DNA of 64,000 nt from Bradyrhizobium sp. SSBR45G. Lineage in GTDB: Bacteria; Pseudomonadota; Alphaproteobacteria; Rhizobiales; Xanthobacteraceae. The position numbers and the translations under genes are program-made. The DNA lies in the NCBI RefSeq assembly GCF_030159255.1, contig NZ_BSCT01000001.1, forward strand, positions 124,001 to 188,000. The letters run 5' to 3'. The notes beneath the pieces were generated by a model. It did no database searches. It was not told the DNA's origin and worked only from the letters and a program-made list of their open reading frames with translations. Shown in pieces: positions 17,395 through 26,153 of this stretch (position 1 is its first letter; the number at the start of each line of letters is the position of its first letter).

Positions 17395-18528
17395 TCACGA
17401 GGATGCGGTCTGCTGCGCGTCCCCGTGACGCTCCTTGGCGTAGCGGATGAGCGCCAGGAAGCGATAGAGGCCGTGCACGAACTTGCCGTAGGGCAAGGTG
17501 ACGAACAGCGCAAACACGGCGCCGAGGTGTAGCGCAAGCAGCGCGCTCATCGCGCTGCTCTCGCGCAGCAGAAGCAGAGCAAGGCCGGTGGCGCCAGTCA
17601 GCACGAGCATGGCGAGGAAAGCGACGTCCATGCCGCGGCTGCCCCCATCCAGCAACGCCGGGTCGCGCTTGCGTTTGGCGGCGTAGAGTCCGAGCGGACC
17701 GATCACGATACCGAGTCCACCGAGCGTTCCGAGCACGACGGGAAGATCCCAGAGCGGGTAGGGCGCCTCGCGATGCAGCAGGTAGTGATAGAGCGTTGCC
17801 ACGCTGGTGGAGGCAAAGCAGAGCATGAAGCCCCAGAAGGTGAGGTGGTGATAGAACCGCCTGTTGTCGCTCGGCCGCTCGTCCTCACTGTAGCAGCCGA
17901 CGCCACCGCCATCGAGATAGCGCAGGCTTGCCGCATCTCGAACCGCCTGCAGCAGCGGACGCGGCTGCGCGAGTGTCGAGGCCGGCTCTCCGATGTCGTT
18001 CCAGAACGCACGGGCGCCGTTGACGAACGCGACGATGGCCCACAGGAAGGCCGCGCCGAACAGCAGCGCCATCGCATTGTGCGGCATCAGCGCGTAGAAC
18101 GATCCCGGGCCATGCCGACGGGCAAACAGGGCCGTCGGGTCGTTGAGAGCCACGAAGCCCAGGATGAACGCGGCAATGCTGAGCACGGTGATCAGGGCGA
18201 TCGCCAGCCCATTGCGCCTGAACAGCGGCGCGAGTGCGCGCGGCCACGCATAGTCGGCATAGCTTTCGTGCCGAACCTGGGCCAGGACCGAGGGGACGCG
18301 GACGTTGAACTCGTGCGGCGGCGAGAACTGGCAGTCGACATAGCAGGCGCCGCAGGAATGGCAGAGGTTGGCGAGGTAGTTGAGGTCGCCGGCGGTGAAG
18401 GCGCGTCGCATCTCCATGGCGGGAAAGACGGCGCACAGTCCCTCGCAATAGCGACAGGAGTTGCAGATCGTCATCAGGCGATCCGCCTCGGTCAGCGCTT
18501 CACTTCGCTGCATGTCACTTCGCTGCAT
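17395..18528 (-). CDS. tcuB: Tricarballylate utilisation protein B (membrane Fe-S electron carrier)
   Basis: A 377-residue inner-membrane protein. The N-terminus has two Cys clusters, CNSCRYCEGLC (about residue 22) and CHSCGACYVDC (about 57), for 4Fe-4S centres. About six hydrophobic helices follow, with paired histidines (YHHLTFWG, LYHYLLHRE) that could ligate haem. Known TcuB reoxidises the flavin of TcuA and passes electrons to the membrane. A perfect 15-bp tandem repeat at 18501-18530 duplicates the start codon: ATG 18528 or ATG 18513; a TTG at 18552 is less likely. Overlaps the end of tcuA. Confidence 0.93.
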   Translation of the reverse strand: MQRSDMQRSEALTEADRLMTICNSCRYCEGLCAVFPAMEMRRAFTAGDLNYLANLCHSCGACYVDCQFSPPHEFNVRVPSVLAQVRHESYADYAWPRALAPLFRRNGLAIALITVLSIAAFILGFVALNDPTALFARRHGPGSFYALMPHNAMALLFGAAFLWAIVAFVNGARAFWNDIGEPASTLAQPRPLLQAVRDAASLRYLDGGGVGCYSEDERPSDNRRFYHHLTFWGFMLCFASTSVATLYHYLLHREAPYPLWDLPVVLGTLGGLGIVIGPLGLYAAKRKRDPALLDGGSRGMDVAFLAMLVLTGATGLALLLLRESSAMSALLALHLGAVFALFVTLPYGKFVHGLYRFLALIRYAKERHGDAQQTASS

Positions 18529-18530
18529 GT
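18501..18530. repeat. 15-bp perfect tandem duplication at the tcuA/tcuB junction
   Basis: CACTTCGCTGCATGT occurs twice back to back. On the coding strand the proximal copy encodes the C-terminal HAAK-stop of tcuA, and the duplication gives tcuB two candidate ATG codons (18528 and 18513) exactly five codons apart. Confidence 0.95.
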
Positions 18531-19930
18531 CTTGCTGCTCCACGGCCCGCAATGCGTCCGAACACGCTGCCGATCGTCATGCCGATGCCGGCGGCATAGC
18601 CGCGGCCCAGCACGTTGCCGGCCATGATCTCGCCGGCGGCGTACATGTTGTCGGCCGGTCCGCCGGCTTTCATCATCATCCTGGCCTCGTGATCGACCCG
18701 GACGCCGAGATAGGTGAAGGTGATGCCGGGGCGCACAGGATAGGCGTAGTACGGGCCGGTATCGATGCGCCGTGCCCAATGCGTTTTCGGTGGCGTCAGG
18801 TTCTCGGTGCGGCAATCGTCGAGGATGTCGGGATTGAAGCTGCCGTCGCGCACCGATGCGTTGAACGCGGCGACGGTGGCTGACAGCTTGTCGGCATCGA
18901 GGCCGAGCTTGCCGGCGAGCTCGCCGATATCAGGCGCTTCGATCGCAGGATACAGCGAGGGCATGAACAGGCTGGCCGATTTGGCATCGAAGATGATGTA
19001 GGCGATCTGGTCGGGCTGCATCGCCACGAGCCGTCCCCAGATGGCGTAGCGCTTCGGCCAGACGTCCTCGCCCTCGTCGTAGAAGCGCATCGCGTCCTTG
19101 TTGACGACGATGCCGAACACCACGCAGTCGAGCCGGGTGATGATGCCGCCATCATATTTCGGCGCGCGCGCATCGATCGCGACCGCATGGCACTGGGTGG
19201 GATCGCCGATGCTGTCGACGCCGGCGCCGAGCAGCAGGTCGAGCACGGTGCCGCGGTTATTGGACGTGCCGCGGATCAGGAAATTGCGCGCGATCTCGCC
19301 CCAGCCTTCGACCAGCTTGTCGATGTTGGATTCGAAGCCACCGGCGGCCGCCACCAGCGCCTTGCCGCGAATGCGCGTCTTGCCAACACTGCGCTGGACG
19401 ATTGCCGCACCGAAGCGGTCATCGTCGATGTCGAACGCCACCACCTCCGCCTCATAGAGCACGTCGACGCCAAGCTGCTCCGCCGTAAGATACAATGCGT
19501 TGAGCATGGCGCGGCCACCGCCGAGGAAGAACGAGTTGGTGCGCCCCAGGCTGAGCGTGCCGCCGAGCGAGGGCTGGAAGCGCACGCCCTGTTCGGCGAT
19601 CCAGTCGAGCATCTCCTTGGACTCGCGGATCATCATCCGCGCCAGCTGCTCGTTGGTCTGGCCTTCGGTGACTCGCAGCAGATCGTCCCAGAACTCGTCC
19701 TCGCTGTACGGGCCGCTCAGGGTCGCAGTCGCGGCGTCGTGTGCGCAGCGCATGTTGCGGGTGTGGCGGGTGTTGCCGCCGCGGTAGAACTTCGACGCCA
19801 CTTCCAGCACGATGACCGACGCACCGGCACGGCGCGCAGCGATGGCGGCGCACAGGGCCGCGTTGCCCCCGCCCACGACCACGACGTCGTAGGCCATTGG
19901 ATGGTCGGCGATGCCGCCGTCGGTCGTCAT
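18515..19930 (-). CDS. tcuA: FAD-dependent tricarballylate dehydrogenase
   Basis: A 471-residue flavoprotein of the succinate-dehydrogenase/fumarate-reductase superfamily that oxidises tricarballylate to cis-aconitate. The FAD-binding motif VVVVGGGNAALCAAIAARRAG is at residues 16-36; RGGNTRHTRNMR near residue 50, the RGTSNNRGT segment and the C-terminal AAGEIMAGNVLGRGYAAGIGM are characteristic. Slightly shorter than or equal to known TcuA. It is the first gene of the tcuAB operon and diverges from a GntR-type regulator; the shared gap holds a GTATAC operator-like pair. No TcuC transporter is next to it. Confidence 0.93.
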   Translation of the reverse strand: MTTDGGIADHPMAYDVVVVGGGNAALCAAIAARRAGASVIVLEVASKFYRGGNTRHTRNMRCAHDAATATLSGPYSEDEFWDDLLRVTEGQTNEQLARMMIRESKEMLDWIAEQGVRFQPSLGGTLSLGRTNSFFLGGGRAMLNALYLTAEQLGVDVLYEAEVVAFDIDDDRFGAAIVQRSVGKTRIRGKALVAAAGGFESNIDKLVEGWGEIARNFLIRGTSNNRGTVLDLLLGAGVDSIGDPTQCHAVAIDARAPKYDGGIITRLDCVVFGIVVNKDAMRFYDEGEDVWPKRYAIWGRLVAMQPDQIAYIIFDAKSASLFMPSLYPAIEAPDIGELAGKLGLDADKLSATVAAFNASVRDGSFNPDILDDCRTENLTPPKTHWARRIDTGPYYAYPVRPGITFTYLGVRVDHEARMMMKAGGPADNMYAAGEIMAGNVLGRGYAAGIGMTIGSVFGRIAGRGAARHAAK

Positions 19931-20022
19931 GACGCGATCTCTCTCCGGGACAAGGCAAATTGGGCTGAGGGACGCGCCGGCAGCAGCGCGCCAGAAAAGC
20001 GCCTCAGCGTTCTCTCAGGTTT

Positions 20023-20041
20023 CGTATACTATTGTATACAA
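20023..20041. promoter_or_regulatory. Paired GTATAC operator-like site for the GntR/FCD regulator
   Basis: Two palindromic half-modules, TCGTATACTA and TTGTATACAA, are centred 10 bp (one helical turn) apart in the tcuA-gntR gap. Together they also form GTATAC-N4-GTATAC. TNGTATACNA-like palindromes are typical targets of GntR/FCD regulators. The site is about 55 bp before the gntR start and 95 bp before tcuA, well placed to control both. Binding is inferred. Confidence 0.6.
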
Positions 20042-20093
20042 AGTTATGCAAGAGTCCTTTTCCTCTGGCCGAGGCTGTGAGAGAGTGGCTCTG

Positions 20094-20765
20094 ATGTCTT
20101 CCGACGCCCCCACATTCACGCTCGATCGCGACAACGTCTCCCTGGGCGAGGCGGCGTTTCGCGCGCTGTGCCAGGCGTTGGAGAACGGCGTCTATCGCTC
20201 GGGGGACCGGCTGCGCGAGGACGAGGTCGCCCAGCGGCTGAGCGTCAGCCGGACGCCGGTCCGCGAGGCGTTCGGGAGGCTGATGGCGAAGGGCTGGGTG
20301 CAGCCGGCCGGCGGCCGCGGCCTCATCGTGCGCAGCCTCGACCAGAGCGAGGTTCTCGAACTCTATGCGATGCGGGAAATCCTCGAAGGCGCAGCGGCGC
20401 GGCTGGCCGCGCAATATGCCGTGCCGGCCGAGATCGCGGCGCTGCGCGACATCCATGCGCGTTTTGCGAGCGGCGCGGGGGACGCAGCCGAGCTCGCGCG
20501 GCTCAACCGGCTGATGCACGGCGCGATCCAGCGCGCCGCCCGCAATCGCTATCTCGATTCGGCGCTGGCGGACATGCATGTCGCGATTTCGCTGCTGGGC
20601 ACCACGACCTTCGCGGCCGAGGGGCGCCCGGCAACGGCGGCCGCCGAGCATGCCGAGCTGATCGAGGCGATTGCCGCAGGCGATCCCGACCGCGCCGAGG
20701 CGATTGCGCGGGATCACATCCGCGAGGCGCTGCGGACGCGGCTCGGCATGAAGCTGACGGCTTGA
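20094..20765 (+). CDS. GntR family transcriptional regulator (FCD subfamily)
   Basis: A 223-residue DNA-binding repressor/activator. The winged helix occupies about residues 15-85 (LREDEVAQRLSVSRTPVREAF is the recognition region), followed by an FCD ligand-binding domain with ELYAMREILEGAAARLAA and HAELIEAIAAGDPDRAEAIARDHI. FCD regulators sense organic acids, so control of tcuAB by tricarballylate or a related acid is the natural reading (inference). ATG 20094 chosen (GAGAG upstream); ATG 20046 in frame would add 16 residues. Confidence 0.9.
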   Translation: MSSDAPTFTLDRDNVSLGEAAFRALCQALENGVYRSGDRLREDEVAQRLSVSRTPVREAFGRLMAKGWVQPAGGRGLIVRSLDQSEVLELYAMREILEGAAARLAAQYAVPAEIAALRDIHARFASGAGDAAELARLNRLMHGAIQRAARNRYLDSALADMHVAISLLGTTTFAAEGRPATAAAEHAELIEAIAAGDPDRAEAIARDHIREALRTRLGMKLTA

Positions 20766-20836
20766 GGCTGAGGATGGGGCTTCGCGGAACGGCGCGCCGT
20801 CGAGCGGCTGGATCGATGCAAGCTAGGCTTCGACGC

Positions 20837-20867
20837 AAAAAGGCCGGCTGATCCAGCCGGCCTTTTT
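20837..20867. terminator. Bidirectional Rho-independent terminator
   Basis: A perfect 14-bp stem, AAAAAGGCCGGCTG and its complement, with a three-base loop, flanked by A5 and T5. It lies between the converging gntR and dsbA-like genes and would stop both transcripts. Confidence 0.9.
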
Positions 20868-20903
20868 GGTCTTGGTTCCCGCGAGCGAAGGCTGCAGGCC
20901 GGC

Positions 20904-21668
20904 TCAGCAGGTCGCCTTGCCGCAGCGTGCGGTGCTGATCTTCTCGCGCAGGCCCTCGACGCCGACCGCGCCGATCACGACCTGCTTGCCGATCACGTAG
21001 CTCGGCGTGCCGTTCATGCCCATGTCCTCGGCGAGCTTGAAGTTCTCCTCGATCGTCGCCTTGGCCTCGGGGCTTGCCATGTCCTTCTCGACGCGGGCCA
21101 TGTCGAGCCCGAGCTCCTTGGCGACTGCGAGCGCGTGGGCCTTGTCGGCCTGGCCGCGGCCGCCGAGCAGCTTCTGGTGGAAGTCGAGATATTTCTGCGG
21201 CGCCTGCATGCGCACGGCCACCGCGACCTGCGCGGCCTCCACCGAGCCCTGGCTCAGCACGGGGAATTCCTTGAGCACCACCTTGAGCTTCGGGTCGCTC
21301 TTCATCAGGTCCATCATGTCGGCCATCGCGCGTTTGCAGTAGCCGCAATTGTAATCGAAGAACTCGACGAAGGTGACGTCACCATCCTTGTTGCCGAGCA
21401 CGACGCCGCGCGGCGAGTTGAAGATGGTGTCGGCGTTCTTGCCGATGCTCGCCTCGTGCTTGGCCGCCTCGGCCGCGGTCTGGCGCTTCTGCAGCTCGGC
21501 CATGGCCTCCTCGAGCACCTCGGGATGCGAGATCAGGTAGTTCCTGACGATGGTCTCGATCTCGCCCCGCTGGCTGTCGGAGATGCTCTCCGCCGACACG
21601 ACCTGCGGCGCGCCGCAGAGCGAGAGCGCGAGCAACGCCGCGGGAAGGAGCGTGCGGAAAGACGGCAT
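20904..21668 (-). CDS. DsbA family thiol-disulfide protein (Com1-like)
   Basis: A 254-residue periplasmic thioredoxin-fold protein. Signal peptide residues 1-26 (ending VVSAES). An N-terminal helical extension (about 30-85) precedes the thioredoxin domain, which has FVEFFDYNCGYCKRAM with a CGYC active site near residue 104 and a cis-Pro loop in MNGTPSYVIG. A second Cys pair (ARCGKATC) closes the protein. It resembles the DsbA/Com1 group that often includes disulfide isomerases. Located 107 bp downstream of the M48 protease gene on the same strand; a shared transcript is possible. Confidence 0.9.
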   Translation of the reverse strand: MPSFRTLLPAALLALSLCGAPQVVSAESISDSQRGEIETIVRNYLISHPEVLEEAMAELQKRQTAAEAAKHEASIGKNADTIFNSPRGVVLGNKDGDVTFVEFFDYNCGYCKRAMADMMDLMKSDPKLKVVLKEFPVLSQGSVEAAQVAVAVRMQAPQKYLDFHQKLLGGRGQADKAHALAVAKELGLDMARVEKDMASPEAKATIEENFKLAEDMGMNGTPSYVIGKQVVIGAVGVEGLREKISTARCGKATC

Positions 21669-21774
21669 GAAGGAGGTCCTCTTGGTCAAAATGATCGGGT
21701 CCTTGTCGAAGCGGTGATCGGTATCTTGGTAATCCAGTGTCGATATTAGCAGCAATCCGTCCGGGCCGTCCGGT

Positions 21775-23166
21775 CTACTGGCTCGAAGGCGGTTTGGCTG
21801 CGACGATGTCGTCGGCCTTGACCCAGCCGGGCGAGCCCACCGCGAACCGGGTCTTTGCCCGCGACGCGAGCTCGCGGGCGGTTTTGTTGTCGCCCCGGAG
21901 GAAGGCGGCCTGGGCCGAGGCGAGATCCGCCTCCGCATAGTCGCCCTTGCGGCCATAGGCCATCGCGAGCTGCGAATAGCCGAGCGGCGCCTCGGACTCG
22001 CGCGCGACGGCGGCACGCAGGATCGAGATCGCCTCCTCAGTGTAGGCCTTGTTGTCCGATGCGACCAAGGCCTGGCCAAGTAACATCTGGATGAGCGGCG
22101 CGTTATTGGACAGCTGCGCAGCCTTGCGCAGCGGCGCGATGGCCTCGACCGGGCGGCCGCCCTCGAGCAGGGCCTGGCCGCGGACCTCGTAGAAATAGGG
22201 GTTGGCGGGCTGCGCCTGGATCAGGGCATCGATCTGGGTCAAGGCGTTGCGCAGGTCGCCGTGGAGATAGGTTGAGATCGCCCGCGCATAGCGCGCCGGC
22301 AGGCCGTTGTCGGACAGCGGATAGCGTCGCGCGACGGTGTCCGGACGCTCCATGAAGGCCGAGATCTTGGCCCTCACCATGTCGTGGCGCAGCTGCAGCG
22401 CGGCGTCGTCCTTCTTGTCCCAATACGGGCTCTGCCGCGCCAGGCCCTCCAGCGCCTCGACGCGGTCGGCCGGCATTGGATGCGACTGCAGATAGGGGTC
22501 GGCGCCGCGGGCCGCGAACAGGCTTTCGTTGGTGAAGCGCTTGAAGGTCTCGTACATGCCCTTCGGCGACTGGCCGGTGGCGCTCAGGAATTTCACCCCG
22601 GCACGGTCGGCGTTCTCCTCCTGCTGGCGCTGATAGGACAGCAGGGAGCGGCGGATGAGCTCGCCCGGAGCCGAGAGCGTCGCGGCGCCGGCATTGGCCA
22701 GGCCGCTGTTGCCGCCGCCGCGCGCACCGACGGCGAGCGCGCCGGCGCCGAGGATGGTGGCGATGATCATCTGCGTCTGGGCGGTGGCGAGCTGCTGGCG
22801 CAGCTTGGCGAGATGGCCGCCGGCGAGATGGCCGGTCTCATGGGCGAGCACGCCGATCAGCTGGTTCGGATTTTCCGATTGCATGATCGCGCCGTAATTG
22901 ACGAAGATGCGACGGCCGTCCGCGACGAACGCGTTGAACGACGAGTCGTTGATGATGACCATCTGGATGTTCTGCTTCTCGAGCCCCGCGGCGCGCAGGA
23001 TCGGCCGGGTATATTCGCGCAGCAGCACCTCGGTCTCGGTGTCGCGCAGGGTCGGTGGTCCATTGCTCTGCTGCGCCGAAGCCGGCGCCGCCAGAGCGAC
23101 GGCCGTCGCGAGGATTGCGGCAAGCCCGCCGGACAATTTCTTGCGAAGCACGATGGGGAGCAACAT
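21775..23166 (-). CDS. M48 family metalloprotease with TPR repeats (BepA/YfgC-like)
   Basis: A 463-residue periplasmic zinc protease/chaperone. Signal peptide ends near ASAQQ at about residue 32. The zinc motif VLAHETGHLAGGH (HExxH) is near residue 120 and the third ligand glutamate is likely in EENADRAGVKFL. The C-terminal 200 residues are TPR-like helical repeats (NPYFYEVRGQALLEGGRPVEAI). BepA in E. coli degrades stalled LptD and helps outer-membrane assembly. Start ATG 23166 selected because the longer frame upstream has no export signal. Pairs with the DsbA-like gene, consistent with envelope quality control. Confidence 0.92.
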   Translation of the reverse strand: MLLPIVLRKKLSGGLAAILATAVALAAPASAQQSNGPPTLRDTETEVLLREYTRPILRAAGLEKQNIQMVIINDSSFNAFVADGRRIFVNYGAIMQSENPNQLIGVLAHETGHLAGGHLAKLRQQLATAQTQMIIATILGAGALAVGARGGGNSGLANAGAATLSAPGELIRRSLLSYQRQQEENADRAGVKFLSATGQSPKGMYETFKRFTNESLFAARGADPYLQSHPMPADRVEALEGLARQSPYWDKKDDAALQLRHDMVRAKISAFMERPDTVARRYPLSDNGLPARYARAISTYLHGDLRNALTQIDALIQAQPANPYFYEVRGQALLEGGRPVEAIAPLRKAAQLSNNAPLIQMLLGQALVASDNKAYTEEAISILRAAVARESEAPLGYSQLAMAYGRKGDYAEADLASAQAAFLRGDNKTARELASRAKTRFAVGSPGWVKADDIVAAKPPSSQ

Positions 23167-23263
23167 CAGGCGATCTTTGCAATTGGCGCGAGGCTCGATA
23201 CGGGCTATTGCCCACCAAACTGCGGAATGCGGCTCATCTGCGGCGAATGAGGCCCAAATCCGG

Positions 23264-23291
23264 TCACCAGAACCAGGGCACCAGAACCAGG
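23264..23291. repeat. 14-bp tandem duplication
   Basis: Two adjacent copies of a 14-base unit, (T/G)CACCAGAACCAGG, in the gap between the M48 protease and the aminotransferase genes. Confidence 0.9.
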
Positions 23292-23357
23292 TCATGGGGC
23301 TCACGCCGGCCGGTTGAGAGAGCGGGTCCGAACGACTGGGGTCAATAGCAGATATCC

Positions 23358-24557
23358 ATGGTGGATGCGACAGTGATACCGACATTGGAACAGCGGATCG
23401 CCGGCCTGACCGCGCCGTCCGGGCGCAGCAATGTTCCACCGTTCATGGTGATGGACGTGATGGCGGCGGCCGAGCGAATCGAGGCCGGCGGCGGCCATGT
23501 CATTCACATGGAGGTCGGTCAGCCGGCGGCGCCGGCCCCGCGCACCGCGATCGCGGCCGCGCACGCAGCGCTCGACCAGGCGCGCATCGATTACACCTCC
23601 GCGCTCGGGATCTCGTCGCTGCGCCAGCGAATCGCGCGGCATTATCGCGAGACGCATGGCTGCGAGATCGATCCGGCGCGCATCGTGATCACCACGGGAT
23701 CGTCGGCCGGGTTCATCCTGGCGTTCCTGGCGATGTTCGAGCCCGGCGACCGCGTGGCCGTCACGGTGCCGGGCTATCCGCCCTATCGCCACATCCTGAC
23801 GGCGCTGGGCTGTGAGCCGGTGCTGATCGAGACCACCGCCGAGAACCGTCATGCCCTGACCGGCGAGGCGCTGCTCGCGGCCCATCGCAAGACGCCGTTG
23901 AAGGGCGTGCTGGTGGCAAGCCCGGCCAATCCGACCGGCACCATGATGTCGCGCGAGGCGCTGGGCGGCGTCATCGCGGCCGCACGCGAAGCCGGCATCC
24001 GCTTCATCTCCGACGAGATCTATCACGGCCTCGACTATGCCTTTCCCGCGGTCACCGCGGCGGAGCTGTCGACCGAGGCCCTGATCATCAACTCGTTCTC
24101 GAAGTACTTCTGCATGACCGGCTGGCGGATCGGCTGGATGGTGGTGCCGGATGCGCTGGTCCGCCCGATCGAACGCCTGCAGCAGAACCTCGCGATCTCG
24201 GTCCCGACCCTGTCGCAGATCGCGGCCGAGGCGGCATTCGACGGCCGCGCCGAGATGGAAGCCATCAAGCACGGCTACCAGGAGAACCGCCGCATTCTGA
24301 TCGAGGGTTTTCCGAAGGCCGGCCTGACCCGGTTCCTGCCCGCCGACGGCGCCTTCTACCTCTATACCGACGTCTCCGACTTCACCTCCGACAGCTTCGA
24401 CTTCGCCAAGCGCATGCTGGAGGAGACCCATGTCGCGGCGACGCCGGGCGTCGACTTCGATCCGATCCATGGCCGCAGCTTCGTGCGCTTTTCCTACGCA
24501 CGCTCGGCTGACGACATGCGCGAGGCGGTCGCCCGGATCGCGCGCTGGCTCGGCTAG
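23358..24557 (+). CDS. PLP-dependent aminotransferase (class I/II)
   Basis: A 399-residue cytoplasmic transaminase. The substrate loop EVGQPAAPAP, the cofactor region SPANPTGTMM, the DEIYHGLDY aspartate-tyrosine pair and the PLP-lysine motif NSFSKYFCMTGWRIGW are all present. It resembles aspartate/alanine-type aminotransferases of the AspC-like fold I group. The divergent M48 gene is 191 bp upstream. Amino donor and acceptor cannot be assigned. Confidence 0.9.
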   Translation: MVDATVIPTLEQRIAGLTAPSGRSNVPPFMVMDVMAAAERIEAGGGHVIHMEVGQPAAPAPRTAIAAAHAALDQARIDYTSALGISSLRQRIARHYRETHGCEIDPARIVITTGSSAGFILAFLAMFEPGDRVAVTVPGYPPYRHILTALGCEPVLIETTAENRHALTGEALLAAHRKTPLKGVLVASPANPTGTMMSREALGGVIAAAREAGIRFISDEIYHGLDYAFPAVTAAELSTEALIINSFSKYFCMTGWRIGWMVVPDALVRPIERLQQNLAISVPTLSQIAAEAAFDGRAEMEAIKHGYQENRRILIEGFPKAGLTRFLPADGAFYLYTDVSDFTSDSFDFAKRMLEETHVAATPGVDFDPIHGRSFVRFSYARSADDMREAVARIARWLG

Positions 24558-24690
24558 GGCGCGGGATCAAGCGGACACGTCAGGCGTCCGCCATTCGTCG
24601 TCATTGACTCGGCCGCGACAATTTGCCTGAGGTGCGCTCCGCGAGGGCTGGGACACGCGAGGCCCGACACAACGAAGGTGGATCAGGCCA

Positions 24691-26028
24691 ATGGCGGCAG
24701 CGACGAAAACCGGGACGCAGGGCGTCCCGTCTCAAACGGGCAACAAGCCCTGGTACAGCGTTCTCTATGTGCAGGTGCTGATCGCGATCGTCATCGGAGT
24801 AGTGGTCGGCTGGCTGTTCCCGAACATCGCCACCAATGACTGGATCAAGGCGCTCGGCGACGGCTTCATCAAGCTGATCAAGATGGTGATCGCGCCGATC
24901 ATCTTCTGCACCGTGGTGTCCGGCATCGCCCATATCCAGAATGCGAGCAAGGTCGGGCGCGTCGGCGTCAAGGCGCTGGTCTATTTCGAGATCGTCTCGA
25001 CCTTCGCGCTGATGCTGGGCCTGATCGTCGGCAACCTGGTGCCGATCGGGCACGGTCTTGCCGCCAAGCCGGATGCCGCGGCCGTCGCCAACTACGTCAA
25101 GCAGGCCGAGGCGCAGAAGTCGGTCGATTTCGTCCTCAACATCATCCCGGACAGCGTGGTCGGCGCGCTGGCGCGTGGCGACATCCTGCAGGTGCTGCTG
25201 TTCGCGATCCTGTTCGGCTTCGCGCTGATGGCCTTGGGCGAGCGTGGCCACCGGCTGCGCGACGTCATCGACGATACCGCGCATGCGGTGTTCGGCGTCA
25301 TCGCCATCGTCATGAAGGCGGCCCCCGTCGGCGCGTTCGGCGCGATGGCCTATACGATCGGCAAATACGGCCCGGCGGCGCTCGGCAACCTGATCGGGCT
25401 CATTGCGCTGTTCTACGTGACGGCCGGCCTTTTCGTCGTGATCGTGCTCGGGCTGATCGCGCGCTTCATCGGCTTCAGCATCTTCAAGTTCATCGCCTAT
25501 ATCAAGGATGAGCTCCTGATCGTGCTCGGCACCAGTTCCTCCGAGAGCGCGCTGCCGCAGCTGATGGAGAAGCTGGAGCGGCTTGGCTGCTCCAAGCCGG
25601 TGGTCGGCCTGGTGGTGCCGACCGGCTATTCGTTCAATCTCGACGGCACCAACATCTACATGACCCTGGCGACGCTGTTCATCGCGCAGGCGCTCGGCGT
25701 CGAGCTGTCGTTCAGCCAGCAGGCCACCATCCTGATCGTGGCCATGCTGACCTCGAAGGGCGCGAGCGGCGTCACCGGTGCGGGCTTCATCACGCTGGCG
25801 GCGACCTTGTCGGTCGTCAATCCCGCGCTGGTGCCAGGCATGGCGATCGTGTTCTCGATCGACAAGTTCATGAGCGAGGTGCGCGCGCTCACCAACATCA
25901 CCGGCAACGGCATCGCCACCGTGTTCGTGTCGTGGTGGGAAGGCGAGCTGGACCACGATCTGCTGCAGCGGCGGCTCAACCAGCAGGTCGACCCGTCCGA
26001 CGTCGAGACGGCGGTCACGACCGGCTGA
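24691..26028 (+). CDS. dctA: C4-dicarboxylate:cation symporter DctA
   Basis: A 445-residue inner-membrane SDF transporter that takes up succinate, fumarate and malate with protons or sodium. The re-entrant loop [42 protein letters not shown] and the [19 protein letters not shown]-terminal region are hallmark motifs. N-terminal membrane helix begins [16 protein letters not shown]. Preceded by GGTGG-type Shine-Dalgarno and followed by a strong terminator. No DctBD sensor pair is adjacent. Confidence 0.95.
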   Translation: MAAATKTGTQGVPSQTGNKPWYSVLYVQVLIAIVIGVVVGWLFPNIATNDWIKALGDGFIKLIKMVIAPIIFCTVVSGIAHIQNASKVGRVGVKALVYFEIVSTFALMLGLIVGNLVPIGHGLAAKPDAAAVANYVKQAEAQKSVDFVLNIIPDSVVGALARGDILQVLLFAILFGFALMALGERGHRLRDVIDDTAHAVFGVIAIVMKAAPVGAFGAMAYTIGKYGPAALGNLIGLIALFYVTAGLFVVIVLGLIARFIGFSIFKFIAYIKDELLIVLGTSSSESALPQLMEKLERLGCSKPVVGLVVPTGYSFNLDGTNIYMTLATLFIAQALGVELSFSQQATILIVAMLTSKGASGVTGAGFITLAATLSVVNPALVPGMAIVFSIDKFMSEVRALTNITGNGIATVFVSWWEGELDHDLLQRRLNQQVDPSDVETAVTTG

Positions 26029-26068
26029 GCCGGCTTCGCCGCCTGCGCGGCAGAAGCGATCCAAACAG

Positions 26069-26099
26069 AAAACGCCCGGCCAGACTGGCCGGGCGTTTT
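26069..26099. terminator. Rho-independent terminator (dctA / rne)
   Basis: A 14-bp perfect stem, AAAACGCCCGGCCA and complement, with a three-base loop and T4 on either strand. It lies between the ends of converging dctA and rne. Confidence 0.9.
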
Positions 26100-26101
26100 G
26101 C

Positions 26102-26131
26102 GTTGCTAGGTCGAAAGTTGCTAGGTCGAAA
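26102..26131. repeat. 15-bp perfect tandem duplication
   Basis: GTTGCTAGGTCGAAA occurs twice back to back between the terminator and the end of rne. Confidence 0.95.
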
Positions 26132-26153
26132 AAGGGCGCCTCGGACCAGCTGC

